Assembly (NCBI GenBank): GCA_017451525.1
Contig: JAFTOD010000002.1
Coordinates: forward strand, 124,001-188,000
DNA: 64,000 nt
Source of the DNA: Paludibacteraceae bacterium
Lineage (GTDB): Bacteria > Bacteroidota > Bacteroidia > Bacteroidales > Paludibacteraceae
Direction of reading: 5' to 3'
The notes under the pieces were generated by a model. It worked only from the letters and a program-made list of their open reading frames with translations, was not told the DNA's origin and did no database searches. A program made the position numbers and the translations under genes. Of this stretch, positions 38,569 to 48,121 are shown piece after piece (within the stretch, counting starts at the first letter, position 1; every line of letters starts with the position of its first letter).

Positions 38569-38598
38569 CAAAGTTACAAAAAATCTTGCACGTGCGCA
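38569..38598 (-). promoter_or_regulatory. Promoter of the FAH-like/porU/porV/ispF operon
   Basis: On the minus strand, TTG (38596-38598), 20 bp, TAACTTTG (38569-38576). The -33 box lies within a near-palindrome CTTGCACGTGCGCAAG at 38584-38599. Confidence 0.75.
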
Positions 38599-38650
38599 AG
38601 CGTTCGCGCGACTTTTTTTTATCTTCTTAATAAAACGCGTATTTTTTCCA

Positions 38651-39964
38651 TCATTTAGCACGAATAAATATTTGTACAGGTGTGCCATTAAAATCCCACC
38701 ATTCACGCAGTTTATTCTCTAAAAAACGACGATAAGGCTCTTTCACATATTGTGGCAGATTGGCGAAGAACACAAACGTAGGAATTTGTGTATTAGGCAA
38801 TTGCGTACAATACTTGATTTTGATATACTTGCCCTTCGTTGCAGGTGGGGGATAGTTCTCAATCAATGGCAGGAAGCGTTCGTTGAGTTGCGCGGTAGGC
38901 ACTTTGCGTTGCTTGTTCTCATACACGTGCAAGGCAGTCTCCATTACCTTGAAAATGCGCTGTTTGGTCAACGCTGAAGTAAAGATAATAGGGAAGTCCT
39001 TGAATGGTGCAATGCGCTCACGGATAGCACGTTCATAGCCTTTGATATCTGCATTGGTCTTGCTCTCAATCAAATCCCATTTGTTGACGCACACCACCAA
39101 ACCTTTCTTGTTCTTTTGTATGAGTGAATAGATGTTCAAGTCTTGCGCTTCGATACCACGTGTGGCATCAATCATCAATATGCAGACATCCGAGTTCTCT
39201 ATCGCACGAATACTACGTACTACCGAGTAATACTCCAAATCTTCATTCACTTTGGCTTTTTTGCGAATACCCGCAGTATCAACGAGATAAAAATCTTTAC
39301 CAAACTTGTTGTATCTAGTGTAAATGCTATCTCGTGTGGTGCCAGGAATGTCAGTTACAATCGTTCTCTCTTCTCCAATAAAGGCATTCAAGATACTGCT
39401 CTTGCCTGCATTCGGACGACCTACAATAGCAAAACGTGGCAAATCCTCCAAATCTTCGCCTGCTACGGTGTCTTTGAATCGACTGCAAATCTCGTCCAGC
39501 AAATCGCCTGTGCCTAATCCATTTTCAGCCGACAAGATATATGGCTCGCCTAAACCAAGCTTATAGAACTCTGGCGCACCATATTGTTGGTCAAACTGAT
39601 CCACCTTGTTCACTGCCAACACAGTCTCTTTCTTGGCTTGACGGAGTAGGTGAGCCACCTCCATATCAAATTGCGTCACACCCGCGTTCACATCCACCAC
39701 CAAGAGAATCACATCCGCTTCCTTGATGGCGAGATTTACTTGACGGTTGATCTCGCTTTCAAACGTATCATCCGAATTGACCACCCATCCGCCAGTATCA
39801 ATGACGGAAAATTCTTTGCCACACCATTCGCTTTTGCCGTATTGACGGTCACGAGTAGTGCCTGCTGCATCATTTACTATTGCTCGACGCGTTTTGGTCA
39901 AGCGGTTGAATAGGGTCGATTTCCCGACATTAGGACGACCCACTATCGCTAAAATATTTGCCAT
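38651..39964 (-). CDS. der: Ribosome biogenesis GTPase Der
   Basis: A 437-aa GTPase with two tandem G domains. First: [12 protein letters not shown], then DTGGW and NKVD. Second: [20 protein letters not shown] and NKWD. A C-terminal KH-like domain is present ([23 protein letters not shown]). It is required for 50S subunit assembly. It lies upstream of the FAH-like gene on the same strand with a 90-base gap that contains the latter's promoter. Confidence 0.97.
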   Translation of the reverse strand: MANILAIVGRPNVGKSTLFNRLTKTRRAIVNDAAGTTRDRQYGKSEWCGKEFSVIDTGGWVVNSDDTFESEINRQVNLAIKEADVILLVVDVNAGVTQFDMEVAHLLRQAKKETVLAVNKVDQFDQQYGAPEFYKLGLGEPYILSAENGLGTGDLLDEICSRFKDTVAGEDLEDLPRFAIVGRPNAGKSSILNAFIGEERTIVTDIPGTTRDSIYTRYNKFGKDFYLVDTAGIRKKAKVNEDLEYYSVVRSIRAIENSDVCILMIDATRGIEAQDLNIYSLIQKNKKGLVVCVNKWDLIESKTNADIKGYERAIRERIAPFKDFPIIFTSALTKQRIFKVMETALHVYENKQRKVPTAQLNERFLPLIENYPPPATKGKYIKIKYCTQLPNTQIPTFVFFANLPQYVKEPYRRFLENKLREWWDFNGTPVQIFIRAK

Positions 39965-39994
39965 AGTATTTTTAGTTTTTTATAATTCTTAGTT

Positions 39995-40137
39995 GCCTAT
40001 TATATGCCTATTGTTTGCCACCTATTTGCCACCTATTTGCCACCTGCCTCCATAGGGACTTCATCGGAACCTCATCGGAATCTCATCGGAACCTCATCGG
40101 AACCTCGCCGAGACTTTACCGTGACTTCTTCGTGCCA
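39995..40137. repeat. Thirteen consecutive 11-bp units with drifting consensus
   Basis: Starting at 39995, the sequence reads in uninterrupted 11-bp steps. GCCTATTATAT-type units come first, then GCCACCTATTT (40017, 40028), a transition unit at 40050, then TCATCGGAACC (40061, 40083, 40094) with a variant at 40072. It ends with the divergent units TCGCCGAGACT, TTACCGTGACT and TCTTCGTGCCA. The array fills the der/slyD-like spacer almost completely. Confidence 0.88.
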
Positions 40138-40145
40138 TCTACGGA

Positions 40146-40724
40146 CTAGCAATTGCAGTTTCCGCAGCCTCCTTCTTGGCAATCACCGCCACAGTCTCCG
40201 CCATTGCAATGACCGCCACAGCCGCCACAACCTCTGTGGTGCAGTGCTTTCAACTCGCCTTCGGTTACGTCGCGCAGATTCAATACCTTGCCCACAAAGT
40301 GCAAGTTCTCGCCTGCCAATGGGTGGTTGAGGTCAATGGTTACGTTATCTGCGGTAATCTCTGCTATCTGAGCATTGATGACTTGTCCGTCAACAGTATT
40401 CATCGGTACGATAGCACCTACATATACGCGTTCACTATCGAACTCGCCATCGCCATTGTAAAACATCTTCTTGTCCAATGTCAATACGCCCTCGTCGTCG
40501 TACTCGCCGTATGCGTCTTGGCAGGCAATGCGGAAATCAAATGATTCGCCTTCTGCCAAACCTTCCATTTGTTGCTCAAAGGCAGGCAACATCATGCCTT
40601 CGCCGTGGCAATATACCAATGGAACTTCAGCGGTAGCTTTCTCCATCAATTCTTCTTTACCATTTTCGCCATCTACGTACAAGTCGTACTCCAGCGTTAC
40701 TACTTTCTTTGCTTCAATTTTCAT
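40146..40724 (-). CDS. slyD: SlyD-like FKBP-type peptidyl-prolyl isomerase with metal-binding tail
   Basis: A 192-aa cytoplasmic prolyl isomerase and chaperone. The FKBP core is interrupted by the insert-in-flap domain as in SlyD (VPLVYCHGEGMMLPAFEQQMEGL, then DAYGEYDDEGVLTLDK, and LNHPLAGENLHFVGKVLNLR). The last 30 residues are rich in Cys, His and Gly (GCGGCGGHCNGGDCGGDCQE), as in nickel- or zinc-binding SlyD proteins. It is encoded 67 bases after lptD. Confidence 0.92.
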   Translation of the reverse strand: MKIEAKKVVTLEYDLYVDGENGKEELMEKATAEVPLVYCHGEGMMLPAFEQQMEGLAEGESFDFRIACQDAYGEYDDEGVLTLDKKMFYNGDGEFDSERVYVGAIVPMNTVDGQVINAQIAEITADNVTIDLNHPLAGENLHFVGKVLNLRDVTEGELKALHHRGCGGCGGHCNGGDCGGDCQEGGCGNCNC

Positions 40725-40791
40725 ATTTTCTTAACTTTTTAACTCTAAACTCTAAACAGTAGCGGCTCAGCCGCGTTCACTAAACACCAAA

Positions 40792-43590
40792 CTACCACCA
40801 ATCAATCCGCTTACCAGTGGCATCTGCGCTGCTCTTATCATACTTCAAGTCTGCCAACATGCTTGCGTTTACACCGATGTGGAAGGTATAACTTTTGTAC
40901 GGACCAAAAGGCACAAAACTTGCACTCATGCTCCAGCAGTGCAAATCGCGGCTCACATTGATGCTGGTGTAGGACATCTTCTTGGCATTCACGTCGTAAC
41001 TGAGCGAGGTGCTTGCTTTCCATCCACTACCTAATCCGATTGACGCAGAGAAACTCAAGTTGTGCCTAAATTCCATCTTGGGGTAATTGCGTTTCTCATC
41101 CCATTCTGTACCTGCTGCATAGCGTAAATTATACGATACACTCAAACTCCACGGAATTTTCGCAAACAGATAACCATCATCGGTTACTTCATCTTTCTTC
41201 TTCGGTTTTTTCTCAGCAGGCTTTTCTGGTTCAATGATTTCTCCTGTCAATGGGTCAATCGTAGGTTCGGCTAATGCCTCCTCTTCCGCAGGTTCTTCAT
41301 TTTTTTTGTCATCACGATTGAACCATCGCTTCACCACATCGTTATTGAATGTGTAGCTGAAACTGGTGCTTGTTCCCAAGAAGTGTGGAAAGCGACCGTG
41401 ATTCCAATATAGCTCATTGCAGCGCACGTGCTGTCCGCTGGCAGTAGTGGTGTACATATATGGATCGAACTGTCCGCTGAGGTTGATGGTGTAGTTCACT
41501 TTTGGAATCTTGATACGCAAATTCACCGAGAAGTTCTGCCAGTTCATAGAGTCGGCGATAAAGTTATATCCACCACTAATGCTCAAATTATCAATGATAC
41601 TATACACCTTATATGGCTCTTTGCCTGTGGTATCTTTGTCATTGCGCAGTTTCATCTCTAAGTTGTTGCCCAGCGAGAAACCCAATGTAGCTGCTGCACC
41701 TCGGCTGGGTGCTTCCTTAAAGCGCGAATAGTGTACCACTTCGTAAATTGGCAAACCATTCTCGTCCAGCTTGGGCACGATATTGCCTGCTGCATCGCGA
41801 GTTGTAATCAATCGGTCATAACTGCCGTGGAAACCACCATAGCGTTTTGCCCAGTAATCTTTGCCGAAGTCGGGGTGATAGCTAAAGCTTACAGATGGTG
41901 TCATCACATGGCGGAAACGGTCCACCTTGTCGCCAAACCATTTGCGGAATGGGATATAGAAACCATATAGTTTGGTTGACATACTGATGCTGGCATTGAA
42001 GTCGTACACGTTGTAGAAGCCCATGACGGTATCTTTCTGCACTTGGTTGAGTTCTTCGTTCCAACTCTGATCCACACGCGAGAAGAACATGCGGTCAGTG
42101 AAGTTGATGCTAGGTGTGATACTCAAGTACTTGAATGCCATGAACGATGCCGATGAACTCAATGTGTGCTTCAATCGGTTGTCCCAATCTTTCACAAAGT
42201 TCGACTTGAAGAAATAGTCCTCCTTACATGTGATGGAGTTGGTGAAATTACCATTATACTGCAAACTAATCTTCTCATACCATTTCTCTTTGCCCACTCG
42301 CACTTTGCGTTTGAATGGGTAGATACGGCTCATGCTTACATTCAAGCTTGGTAGGGTGACATTGAGCGTAGAGTCTTTGGTACGCTGTGTGAGGTTCATG
42401 CTTATGCCGATATTCCACGGACTATCAGGGAAGCGTTGTGTATAGTTGATGCTACTGCTGGTGGTGTTTTCCGAGTTGGCAGCCACGTTGTAATAGCTAT
42501 TGATATTGCTGCGGTTATATCCTGCGGTCTTGAAGTTGACGCTCGCTGAAAAGTTATTGTATGGATTGGCTTTGCTGTCTTGTGTATGCGACCATTGCAC
42601 TTGCAAGTTCTTTGCCACATTGTAGTCTGGCATATCTTTTTCGCCAGTGACGTCCCATCGGTAGTTGATGCTGAGATTACCTCTAAACTTGTATCGCTTC
42701 AGGTATTGACTTCTTGCTCTTATAGCCCATGTGCCTCGTGTGTAGATATCGCCTGTTACTTCCAAGTCCATATAGTCGTTGATGGCGAAGTAATAGCCTA
42801 TGCCCGATAGGTATAATCCGCGTGTGTAATCATCTCCGAAGTTAGGCATGATGAATCCACTGCTGTATTGATTGGTAAATGGGAAGAATCCGAATGGTAT
42901 AGCCAGTGGCAATGGCACATCGCCCACCACCAAGTAAGCAGGTCCTGTGGCAATAAAATCGCCTGGTTTGACTTTGGCTTTGGTTAGTTTTAGGTAGAAG
43001 TGTGGATGATCATGTTGGTCGCAGGTGGTGTATTTACCACCGGCCATCATCAGCATATCGCCGTCCACTTTCTTTGTCTTGTCGGCTATGATATATCCTT
43101 CTCCTTGTTCGGTGATAGCGTTTCTGATAAATCCTTTTTGTGTTTTGAGATTATAAGTTATCTCATCGGTCTCGTAACTATCATTCCCTTCTGAGAATAT
43201 GGGTTTACCTATCCACTCGTTTTCGATGGTGTCAAGTACGCCTTTTGCAAATAGGGTGCTGCTGTCCATACTCACGCGGATATATTCGGCTGTGAGTCCC
43301 ATGGTTTTGTATTTCAAGTCACCTTGTCCGTAGATATGCGCGATGCCTTTTCCTGTGATGACCATCGAGTCGTTGGAGGTGTATTCAATACGTGCATCAA
43401 TAGTATTTGCTTTTGGTTGCTCACTCGTTCCTATGCTATCAGTTCTTATGGTATCGGTTCTTTGCTCCTGATTCCTGATTTCCGATTCTTCATTTCTGAT
43501 TCCTTGTTCTTGACTCCATGCAGTTTGTGCCATCATTGGCATCGCCAACAATAGCATTCCTATCAATATGTTTTTCCATATTCTCTGCAC
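40792..43590 (-). CDS. lptD: LPS-assembly outer-membrane protein LptD
   Basis: A 932-aa protein that inserts lipopolysaccharide in the outer leaflet. Signal MQRIWKNILIGMLLLAMPMMAQ is followed by a low-complexity Arg/Asn/Glu/Thr stretch (residues 29-55). Next comes the periplasmic OstA/LptA-like jellyroll (ITGKGIAHIYGQGDLKYK and ITYNLKTQKGFIRN) and a long beta-barrel. An acidic/Lys-rich loop (about 790-835: EEPAEEEALAEPTIDP and EKPAEKKPKKKDE) interrupts the barrel. Bacteroidota members lack many enterobacterial Cys pairs, as here. Confidence 0.88.
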   Translation of the reverse strand: MQRIWKNILIGMLLLAMPMMAQTAWSQEQGIRNEESEIRNQEQRTDTIRTDSIGTSEQPKANTIDARIEYTSNDSMVITGKGIAHIYGQGDLKYKTMGLTAEYIRVSMDSSTLFAKGVLDTIENEWIGKPIFSEGNDSYETDEITYNLKTQKGFIRNAITEQGEGYIIADKTKKVDGDMLMMAGGKYTTCDQHDHPHFYLKLTKAKVKPGDFIATGPAYLVVGDVPLPLAIPFGFFPFTNQYSSGFIMPNFGDDYTRGLYLSGIGYYFAINDYMDLEVTGDIYTRGTWAIRARSQYLKRYKFRGNLSINYRWDVTGEKDMPDYNVAKNLQVQWSHTQDSKANPYNNFSASVNFKTAGYNRSNINSYYNVAANSENTTSSSINYTQRFPDSPWNIGISMNLTQRTKDSTLNVTLPSLNVSMSRIYPFKRKVRVGKEKWYEKISLQYNGNFTNSITCKEDYFFKSNFVKDWDNRLKHTLSSSASFMAFKYLSITPSINFTDRMFFSRVDQSWNEELNQVQKDTVMGFYNVYDFNASISMSTKLYGFYIPFRKWFGDKVDRFRHVMTPSVSFSYHPDFGKDYWAKRYGGFHGSYDRLITTRDAAGNIVPKLDENGLPIYEVVHYSRFKEAPSRGAAATLGFSLGNNLEMKLRNDKDTTGKEPYKVYSIIDNLSISGGYNFIADSMNWQNFSVNLRIKIPKVNYTINLSGQFDPYMYTTTASGQHVRCNELYWNHGRFPHFLGTSTSFSYTFNNDVVKRWFNRDDKKNEEPAEEEALAEPTIDPLTGEIIEPEKPAEKKPKKKDEVTDDGYLFAKIPWSLSVSYNLRYAAGTEWDEKRNYPKMEFRHNLSFSASIGLGSGWKASTSLSYDVNAKKMSYTSINVSRDLHCWSMSASFVPFGPYKSYTFHIGVNASMLADLKYDKSSADATGKRIDWW

Positions 43591-43644
43591 GGTGCGTTCC
43601 TAGATATATTTCGCGCATATGCGCGCATTTGCACAAAAAAGCGT

Positions 43645-43677
43645 GCAAAGGTACAAAAAAAAATGCACAAATACAAG
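43645..43677 (-). promoter_or_regulatory. Promoter of lptD
   Basis: On the minus strand, CTTG (43674-43677), 20 bp, TACCTTTGC (43645-43653). The -33 box is inside the left arm of a 16-bp inverted repeat (43669-43722). A perfect 14-bp palindrome CGCGCATATGCGCG lies in the leader at 43612-43625. Confidence 0.8.
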
Positions 43678-43722
43678 AAAAATCGCAGAAAGTTTACTTT
43701 TAGCGTGATTTTTCTTGTATTT
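43669..43722. repeat. 16-bp perfect inverted repeat over the lptD -33 box
   Basis: AAATACAAGAAAAATC at 43669-43684 is exactly repeated in inverse as GATTTTTCTTGTATTT at 43707-43722, spacer 22 bp. It could be an operator for lptD or a terminator-like hairpin. Confidence 0.75.
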
Positions 43723-43726
43723 GGGC

Positions 43727-43850
43727 TGCGTAGGGTGGCAGTAGCTTCGAGGTGGGATTGCCTATGGGCAATGTCGATGCCCTCGAAGGTACAACCATGC
43801 CACTCTACGTAAGGACGAACTCCGTATCGGCTACGTGGAGTGGTAGTCCA
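43727..43850 (+). ncRNA. Candidate structured RNA or imperfect palindromic element
   Basis: Nested stems: TGCGTAGGGTGGCA (43727-43740) with TGCCACTCTACGTA (43798-43811), including two G-U pairs on the plus strand. CTTCGAGG (43745-43752) pairs with CCTCGAAG (43781-43788), and ATTGCC/GGCAAT around loop TATG (43757-43772). A second hairpin follows: GGAC, ACTCC...GGAGT, GTCC at 43813-43849. The G-U pairs favour an RNA read on the plus strand. No clear promoter is seen just upstream. Function unknown. Confidence 0.5.
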
Positions 43851-43957
43851 TATGACAAGCGCATTCAGACGACGAGGTGGGTAAGTATCTTTGTGGTGCG
43901 AGGTTGACTTATATAATTTTGGTATAGATTTATTTCCTTGTCTTTCCCTTATCAATT

Positions 43958-44012
43958 ACGTAGGATATACGTAGGATATACGTAACATATACGTAGGATA
44001 AACGTAACATTC
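43958..44012. repeat. 11-bp tandem array (ACGTAGGATAT type)
   Basis: Five units in 11-bp steps: ACGTAGGATAT at 43958 and 43969, ACGTAACATAT at 43980, ACGTAGGATAA at 43991 and ACGTAACATTC at 44002. It lies in the 648-bp lptD/thrS spacer, together with the structured element and the promoters. Confidence 0.85.
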
Positions 44013-44104
44013 TGCTACCTTAACCGAAGGAGTACCGCTTTTACAGAAGACAACGCAGAAGTGGCAAAGCCTCCATTATCCATTAGCGCAGTGTCCATTA
44101 TCCT

Positions 44105-44133
44105 GAAAATAGCGATTTTTTTTCGCTATTTTC
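44105..44133. repeat. Perfect 11-bp inverted repeat abutting the thrS -33 box
   Basis: GAAAATAGCGA (44105-44115) and TCGCTATTTTC (44123-44133) with loop T7. The right arm ends directly at the TTGC of the thrS promoter. Confidence 0.7.
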
Positions 44134-44165
44134 TTGCACATCCGCAATATTTTCACTACCTTTGC
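44134..44165 (+). promoter_or_regulatory. Promoter of thrS
   Basis: TTGC at 44134-44137, 19 bp, TACCTTTGC at 44157-44165. A leader of about 70 bases has GGGCATTTGTGAGCCCTGAGC, which might fold, but no T-box or other leader RNA is recognised. Confidence 0.85.
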
Positions 44166-44238
44166 ACCGAAATTGGCTTCTTAGGGCATTTGTGAGCCCT
44201 GAGCCGTAAACATTTGTAGGTTTATTTAAAAGAAAAAC

Positions 44239-46200
44239 ATGATTAAAATCACTTTTCCGGACGGAGGCGTCCGCGAGTACGAGAGCGGTATCACCGCTTA
44301 CGAAGTAGCTGCTAGCATCAGCAGCCGTTTGGCACAAGACATCCTTGTTGCAAGCATCAAAACCGCCAACGACGAAGATTGGCAAATCGTAGAACTCAAT
44401 GCCCCAATCACCGAAGATTGCGAAATTAAACTCCACAAGTGGGAGGACAAGGAGGCAAAGCATGCCTTCTGGCACACTTCATCGCACTTGATGGCAGAGG
44501 CATTACAGGAGTTGTATCCTGGCATCCAATTCGGTATTGGTCCTGCTATCGAAAATGGTTTCTACTACGATGTATATCCTGCTGAGGGACAAACGATTAA
44601 GGATAGCGACTTTGCTGCAATCGAACAAAAAATGGCAGAACTTCGTGCCAAGAAAGAGCCATTGGTAAAGAAATCTATCGCAAAAGCCGATGCACTGGCT
44701 GAGTTTGGCGCAAAGGGTCAGACATACAAGTGCGAGCTCATCAGCGAACTCGAAGACGGACATATCTCTACCTATACACAAGGTGCGTTCACCGACCTCT
44801 GTAAAGGTCCACACCTTGTTTCAACGGAGGCAATTAAAGCAATCAAAGTGCTCAGTTGTGCAGCTGCATACTGGCGTGGTGACGACTCTCGCCCAATGAT
44901 GACCCGTATCTACGGTATCACTTTCCCAAAGAAAGCGATGTTGGATGAGTACTTGACCCTCCTCGAAGAGGCGAAGAAACGCGACCACCGCAAGATCGGT
45001 AAAGAGTTGGAACTCTTTATGTTCTCCGACATGGTGGGCAAAGGTCTTCCAATCTGGTTGCCAAAGGGTACTGCGCTGCGTCTGCGCCTTGAGGACTTCC
45101 TCAAGAAGATTCAAAAACGCTATGGCTATCAACAAGTTATAACCCCACATATCGGAAACAAGAACTTGTACATCACTTCTGGTCACTGGGATCACTATGG
45201 TAAGGACTCCTTCCAACCAATCACCACTCCAGAGGAAGGCGAGGTATATCTGCTCAAGCCAATGAACTGCCCTCACCACTGTACAATCTTCAAGAATACT
45301 CCTCACTCATACAAAGACCTTCCATTGCGTATTGCAGAGTTCGGTACGGTATACCGCTACGAGCAATCGGGTGAGCTCCACGGTCTCACGCGCGTGCGCT
45401 CTTTTACTCAAGATGATGCACATATCTTCTGCCGTCCTGACCAAGTGAAGAGCGAGTTTATCCGTGTGATGGAGATCATCGAGATTATCTTCAAGTCACT
45501 CGCATTCGAGAACTTTGAGGCACAAATCTCACTCCGTGACCCTAACAATACTACCAAGTACGTAGGTTCAGACGAGGTATGGGAGAAAGCAGAGCAAGCT
45601 ATCATCGAGGCATGCCAAGAGAAGGGTCTTCCTGCTCGCGTAGAGACTGGCGAGGCAGCGTTCTATGGCCCAAAACTCGACTTTATGGTGAAAGATGCCC
45701 TCGGCCGTCGTTGGCAATTGGGTACTATCCAAGTGGACTACAACTTGCCAGAGCGTTTTGAATTGGAGTATGTAGGCGAGGATAACCAAAAGCACCGCCC
45801 TGTGATGATTCACCGTGCGCCATTCGGAAGTATGGAGCGTTTCGTGGCTGTGCTCATCGAGCACACCGCGGGTAAGTTCCCATTGTGGTTGACACCAGAC
45901 CAAGCTGTGGTATTGCCAATCTCTGAGAAGAGCAACGAGTATGCACACAAAGTGAAAGAGATGCTCGAGGCACAAGATGTACGCTGCATCGTGGACGACC
46001 GCAACGAGAAACTCGGCCGTAAGATTCGCGACAACGAACTCAAGCGTATCCCATACATGCTCATCGTAGGTGAGAAAGAGGCAGAGCAAGGACTTGTATC
46101 TGTTCGCCAACAAGGTGCAGAGGAGAAAGGTCAGATGACTATCCAAGAGTTTGCTGACATGATCACTGCTACCGTCAAAGAGCAAATGAATGCATATTAA
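44239..46200 (+). CDS. thrS: Threonyl-tRNA synthetase
   Basis: Charges tRNA-Thr. The 653-aa protein has the full layout: TGS domain ([22 protein letters not shown]), editing domain with the HxxxH zinc motif ([15 protein letters not shown]), class II catalytic core (motif 2 [24 protein letters not shown], the zinc ligand Cys in MNCPHHC, motif 3 [11 protein letters not shown]), and an anticodon-binding domain at the C-terminus. The usual Bacteroidota followers infC-rpmI-rplT are absent; a hairpin and a CotH-type gene follow instead. Confidence 0.98.
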   Translation: MIKITFPDGGVREYESGITAYEVAASISSRLAQDILVASIKTANDEDWQIVELNAPITEDCEIKLHKWEDKEAKHAFWHTSSHLMAEALQELYPGIQFGIGPAIENGFYYDVYPAEGQTIKDSDFAAIEQKMAELRAKKEPLVKKSIAKADALAEFGAKGQTYKCELISELEDGHISTYTQGAFTDLCKGPHLVSTEAIKAIKVLSCAAAYWRGDDSRPMMTRIYGITFPKKAMLDEYLTLLEEAKKRDHRKIGKELELFMFSDMVGKGLPIWLPKGTALRLRLEDFLKKIQKRYGYQQVITPHIGNKNLYITSGHWDHYGKDSFQPITTPEEGEVYLLKPMNCPHHCTIFKNTPHSYKDLPLRIAEFGTVYRYEQSGELHGLTRVRSFTQDDAHIFCRPDQVKSEFIRVMEIIEIIFKSLAFENFEAQISLRDPNNTTKYVGSDEVWEKAEQAIIEACQEKGLPARVETGEAAFYGPKLDFMVKDALGRRWQLGTIQVDYNLPERFELEYVGEDNQKHRPVMIHRAPFGSMERFVAVLIEHTAGKFPLWLTPDQAVVLPISEKSNEYAHKVKEMLEAQDVRCIVDDRNEKLGRKIRDNELKRIPYMLIVGEKEAEQGLVSVRQQGAEEKGQMTIQEFADMITATVKEQMNAY

Positions 46201-46247
46201 TTATCTATCGGGAGTCGGATAACGCTGTCGGACGCCTGTGTAAATTG

Positions 46248-46276
46248 ATTATAGGCGGGAAGTCCCCGCCTATAAT
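46248..46276 (+). terminator. Strong hairpin after thrS
   Basis: ATTATAGGCGGG (46248-46259) pairs perfectly with CCCGCCTATAAT (46265-46276), loop AAGTC. There is no T-run, so it may be a terminator or an RNA-stability element before the CotH gene at 46295. Confidence 0.65.
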
Positions 46277-46294
46277 CGTAATAAAAACAACACA

Positions 46295-47974
46295 ATGAAA
46301 CGAACACTATTTTTCTCACTTGTAGTGTGCTTATGTGCTACACTTCGTGCTGCTGTATCCCCTTCGGGCACGCTGCCAGTCTTGTACATCCAAACGGAGA
46401 ACAATGCCCCTATCACTAGCAAAGAAGACTACATCAATGCCACTTACTACCTCGATAACAAGGGACTAAGTGACTATCAGAGTATTGGCTCAAAAGCGCA
46501 ACCTCTGAACATGGAAATCAGAGGGCGTGGCAACTACACATGGAGGGATTTTGATAAAAAGCCCTATCGTATCAAACTTGCTGACAAACAGCCACTTCTC
46601 GGTATGACCAAAAGTAAGCATTTTGCTTTGCTTGCACATGCCGATGACAGCAAAGGTTTTATGCGCAATGCCATTGGATTCCAACTGAGCAAATTGATTG
46701 GTCTCACATGGACGCCTACTGCTAAACCTCTCGAAGTAGTACTCAATGGTGATTATATCGGACTGTATTTCCTGACCGAAACCATTCGTGTGGATAAAGA
46801 TCGCGTGAATATCGTAGAGCAAGAGGACGAGGCTACTGACCCCATGGCTATCACGGGTGGCTGGCTCGTAGAGATTGACAATTATCGCGAGGATCCACAG
46901 ATTATCATCACTGAAGGTGATTATTATAATACAGAAACTGCGTTTACATATAAGACACCAGAGGTACTTTCTTCAGCGCAAGAGCAATTCCTTAGAGAGG
47001 AAATGGAGCGTATCAATACACTGGTCTATGGCGATAAGAACTCCGATGAATTGTGGAAATACCTTGATATGGAAGCGTTAGCGCGATTCTATATTGTGCA
47101 AGAACTGACCGACAACTACGAGTCTTTCCACGGCAGTTGCTACCTTTATCGCGAGATGGGGGAAGGCGAAAAGTGGTATTTTGGACCAGTATGGGATTTT
47201 GGTAGTGCGTTCAATCGCGATAAATCGCAATACATTTTCGAAGGTGATGTATGGCATAATCACTGGATACCCGAAATATGTAAATTTCCTGCTTTCAATA
47301 CATGTCTAAAAACGCTATGGACTGACTTCTACAAGGGCGATTTCAATCAAATATATGATTATATTGTTCAGCAAAAGGATCTCATCGCTTCTGCCGTACA
47401 AGCGGATTACCAACGTTGGCCCGATTATGGCAACAATGATTTCAGCAATCGTGTGACAAAGGTAACTAATCGTCTGCGCAGTTATGCTCAATGGCTAAAT
47501 GAAAATAATTGGGCAATACCAGAGGATAATAGTGGGGGCGACGATGATGAGGAAGAAGATAATACGAATGATAATCCTGAGATAGAGGATGATGACTTGA
47601 TGCTCACCGATATGCTCGTATGGAGAAACGGGAAAAGCGTGGTCTATAGTGTAGCTGATGTGGATAGTATCACGTTTGTTCAAAAGCAGGGCATTGTTGT
47701 GAAAGCTAAAGTACCAGATACTTGGAAGGAAACAATCTACGTATGGATTTGGGGCGATGGCATAGAGGACTACGAACATGTGGCAAAAAAACAAGGCGAT
47801 TGGTATGTCTTTGCTTATGAGGGCAAGGAATTGAATATCATTTTCAAAAACGGTGAAGGGTGGACAGGGCATCCTAATCAAACGGAGGATATTTATACCA
47901 CTCGCAGTGCATGCTATATCCTCACCCAAGAGGGCGAAGAAAAAGCCGTAGCTACACAGGTAGATTGCTATTAG
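46295..47974 (+). CDS. Secreted CotH-kinase-like protein with starch-binding-type C-terminal domain
   Basis: A 559-aa protein with signal MKRTLFFSLVVCLCATLRA. Residues about 25-395 are the CotH kinase-like domain. The pattern includes IRGRGNYTWRDFDKKPYRIKL, LLAHADDSKGFMRNAIGFQLS, and the catalytic-type WDFGSAF. A very acidic linker (GGDDDEEEDNTNDNPEIEDDD) and a short strand pair (LVWRNGKSVVYSVADVDSITF) follow. The last 85 residues resemble the CBM26-type starch-binding module (VWIWGDGIEDYEHVAKKQGDWY). CotH proteins phosphorylate secreted substrates in Bacillus spores and eukaryotes; substrate here unknown. Confidence 0.82.
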   Translation: MKRTLFFSLVVCLCATLRAAVSPSGTLPVLYIQTENNAPITSKEDYINATYYLDNKGLSDYQSIGSKAQPLNMEIRGRGNYTWRDFDKKPYRIKLADKQPLLGMTKSKHFALLAHADDSKGFMRNAIGFQLSKLIGLTWTPTAKPLEVVLNGDYIGLYFLTETIRVDKDRVNIVEQEDEATDPMAITGGWLVEIDNYREDPQIIITEGDYYNTETAFTYKTPEVLSSAQEQFLREEMERINTLVYGDKNSDELWKYLDMEALARFYIVQELTDNYESFHGSCYLYREMGEGEKWYFGPVWDFGSAFNRDKSQYIFEGDVWHNHWIPEICKFPAFNTCLKTLWTDFYKGDFNQIYDYIVQQKDLIASAVQADYQRWPDYGNNDFSNRVTKVTNRLRSYAQWLNENNWAIPEDNSGGDDDEEEDNTNDNPEIEDDDLMLTDMLVWRNGKSVVYSVADVDSITFVQKQGIVVKAKVPDTWKETIYVWIWGDGIEDYEHVAKKQGDWYVFAYEGKELNIIFKNGEGWTGHPNQTEDIYTTRSACYILTQEGEEKAVATQVDCY

Positions 47975-48026
47975 TGATATTTTAAACTAAAAAATACGCA
48001 ATTTATATGTTTTAAAACATATATGC

Positions 48027-48058
48027 TTGTGTGTATGAAAAAAAAGTAGTATCTTTGC
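48027..48058 (+). promoter_or_regulatory. Promoter of the repeat lipoprotein operon
   Basis: TTG at 48027-48029, 20 bp, TATCTTTGC at 48050-48058. The leader to 48122 is AT-rich. Confidence 0.85.
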
Positions 48059-48121
48059 CACCATAAAAAATGTTAAAACCAATAAATTAACTTAAATATT
48101 CACTTTAAATTGACAAATCGT

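Noticed and set aside
44166-44238. T-box riboswitch in the thrS leader
   Set aside because: The leader is about 70 bases, lacks the T-box sequence and a specifier loop, and Bacteroidota rarely use T-boxes.
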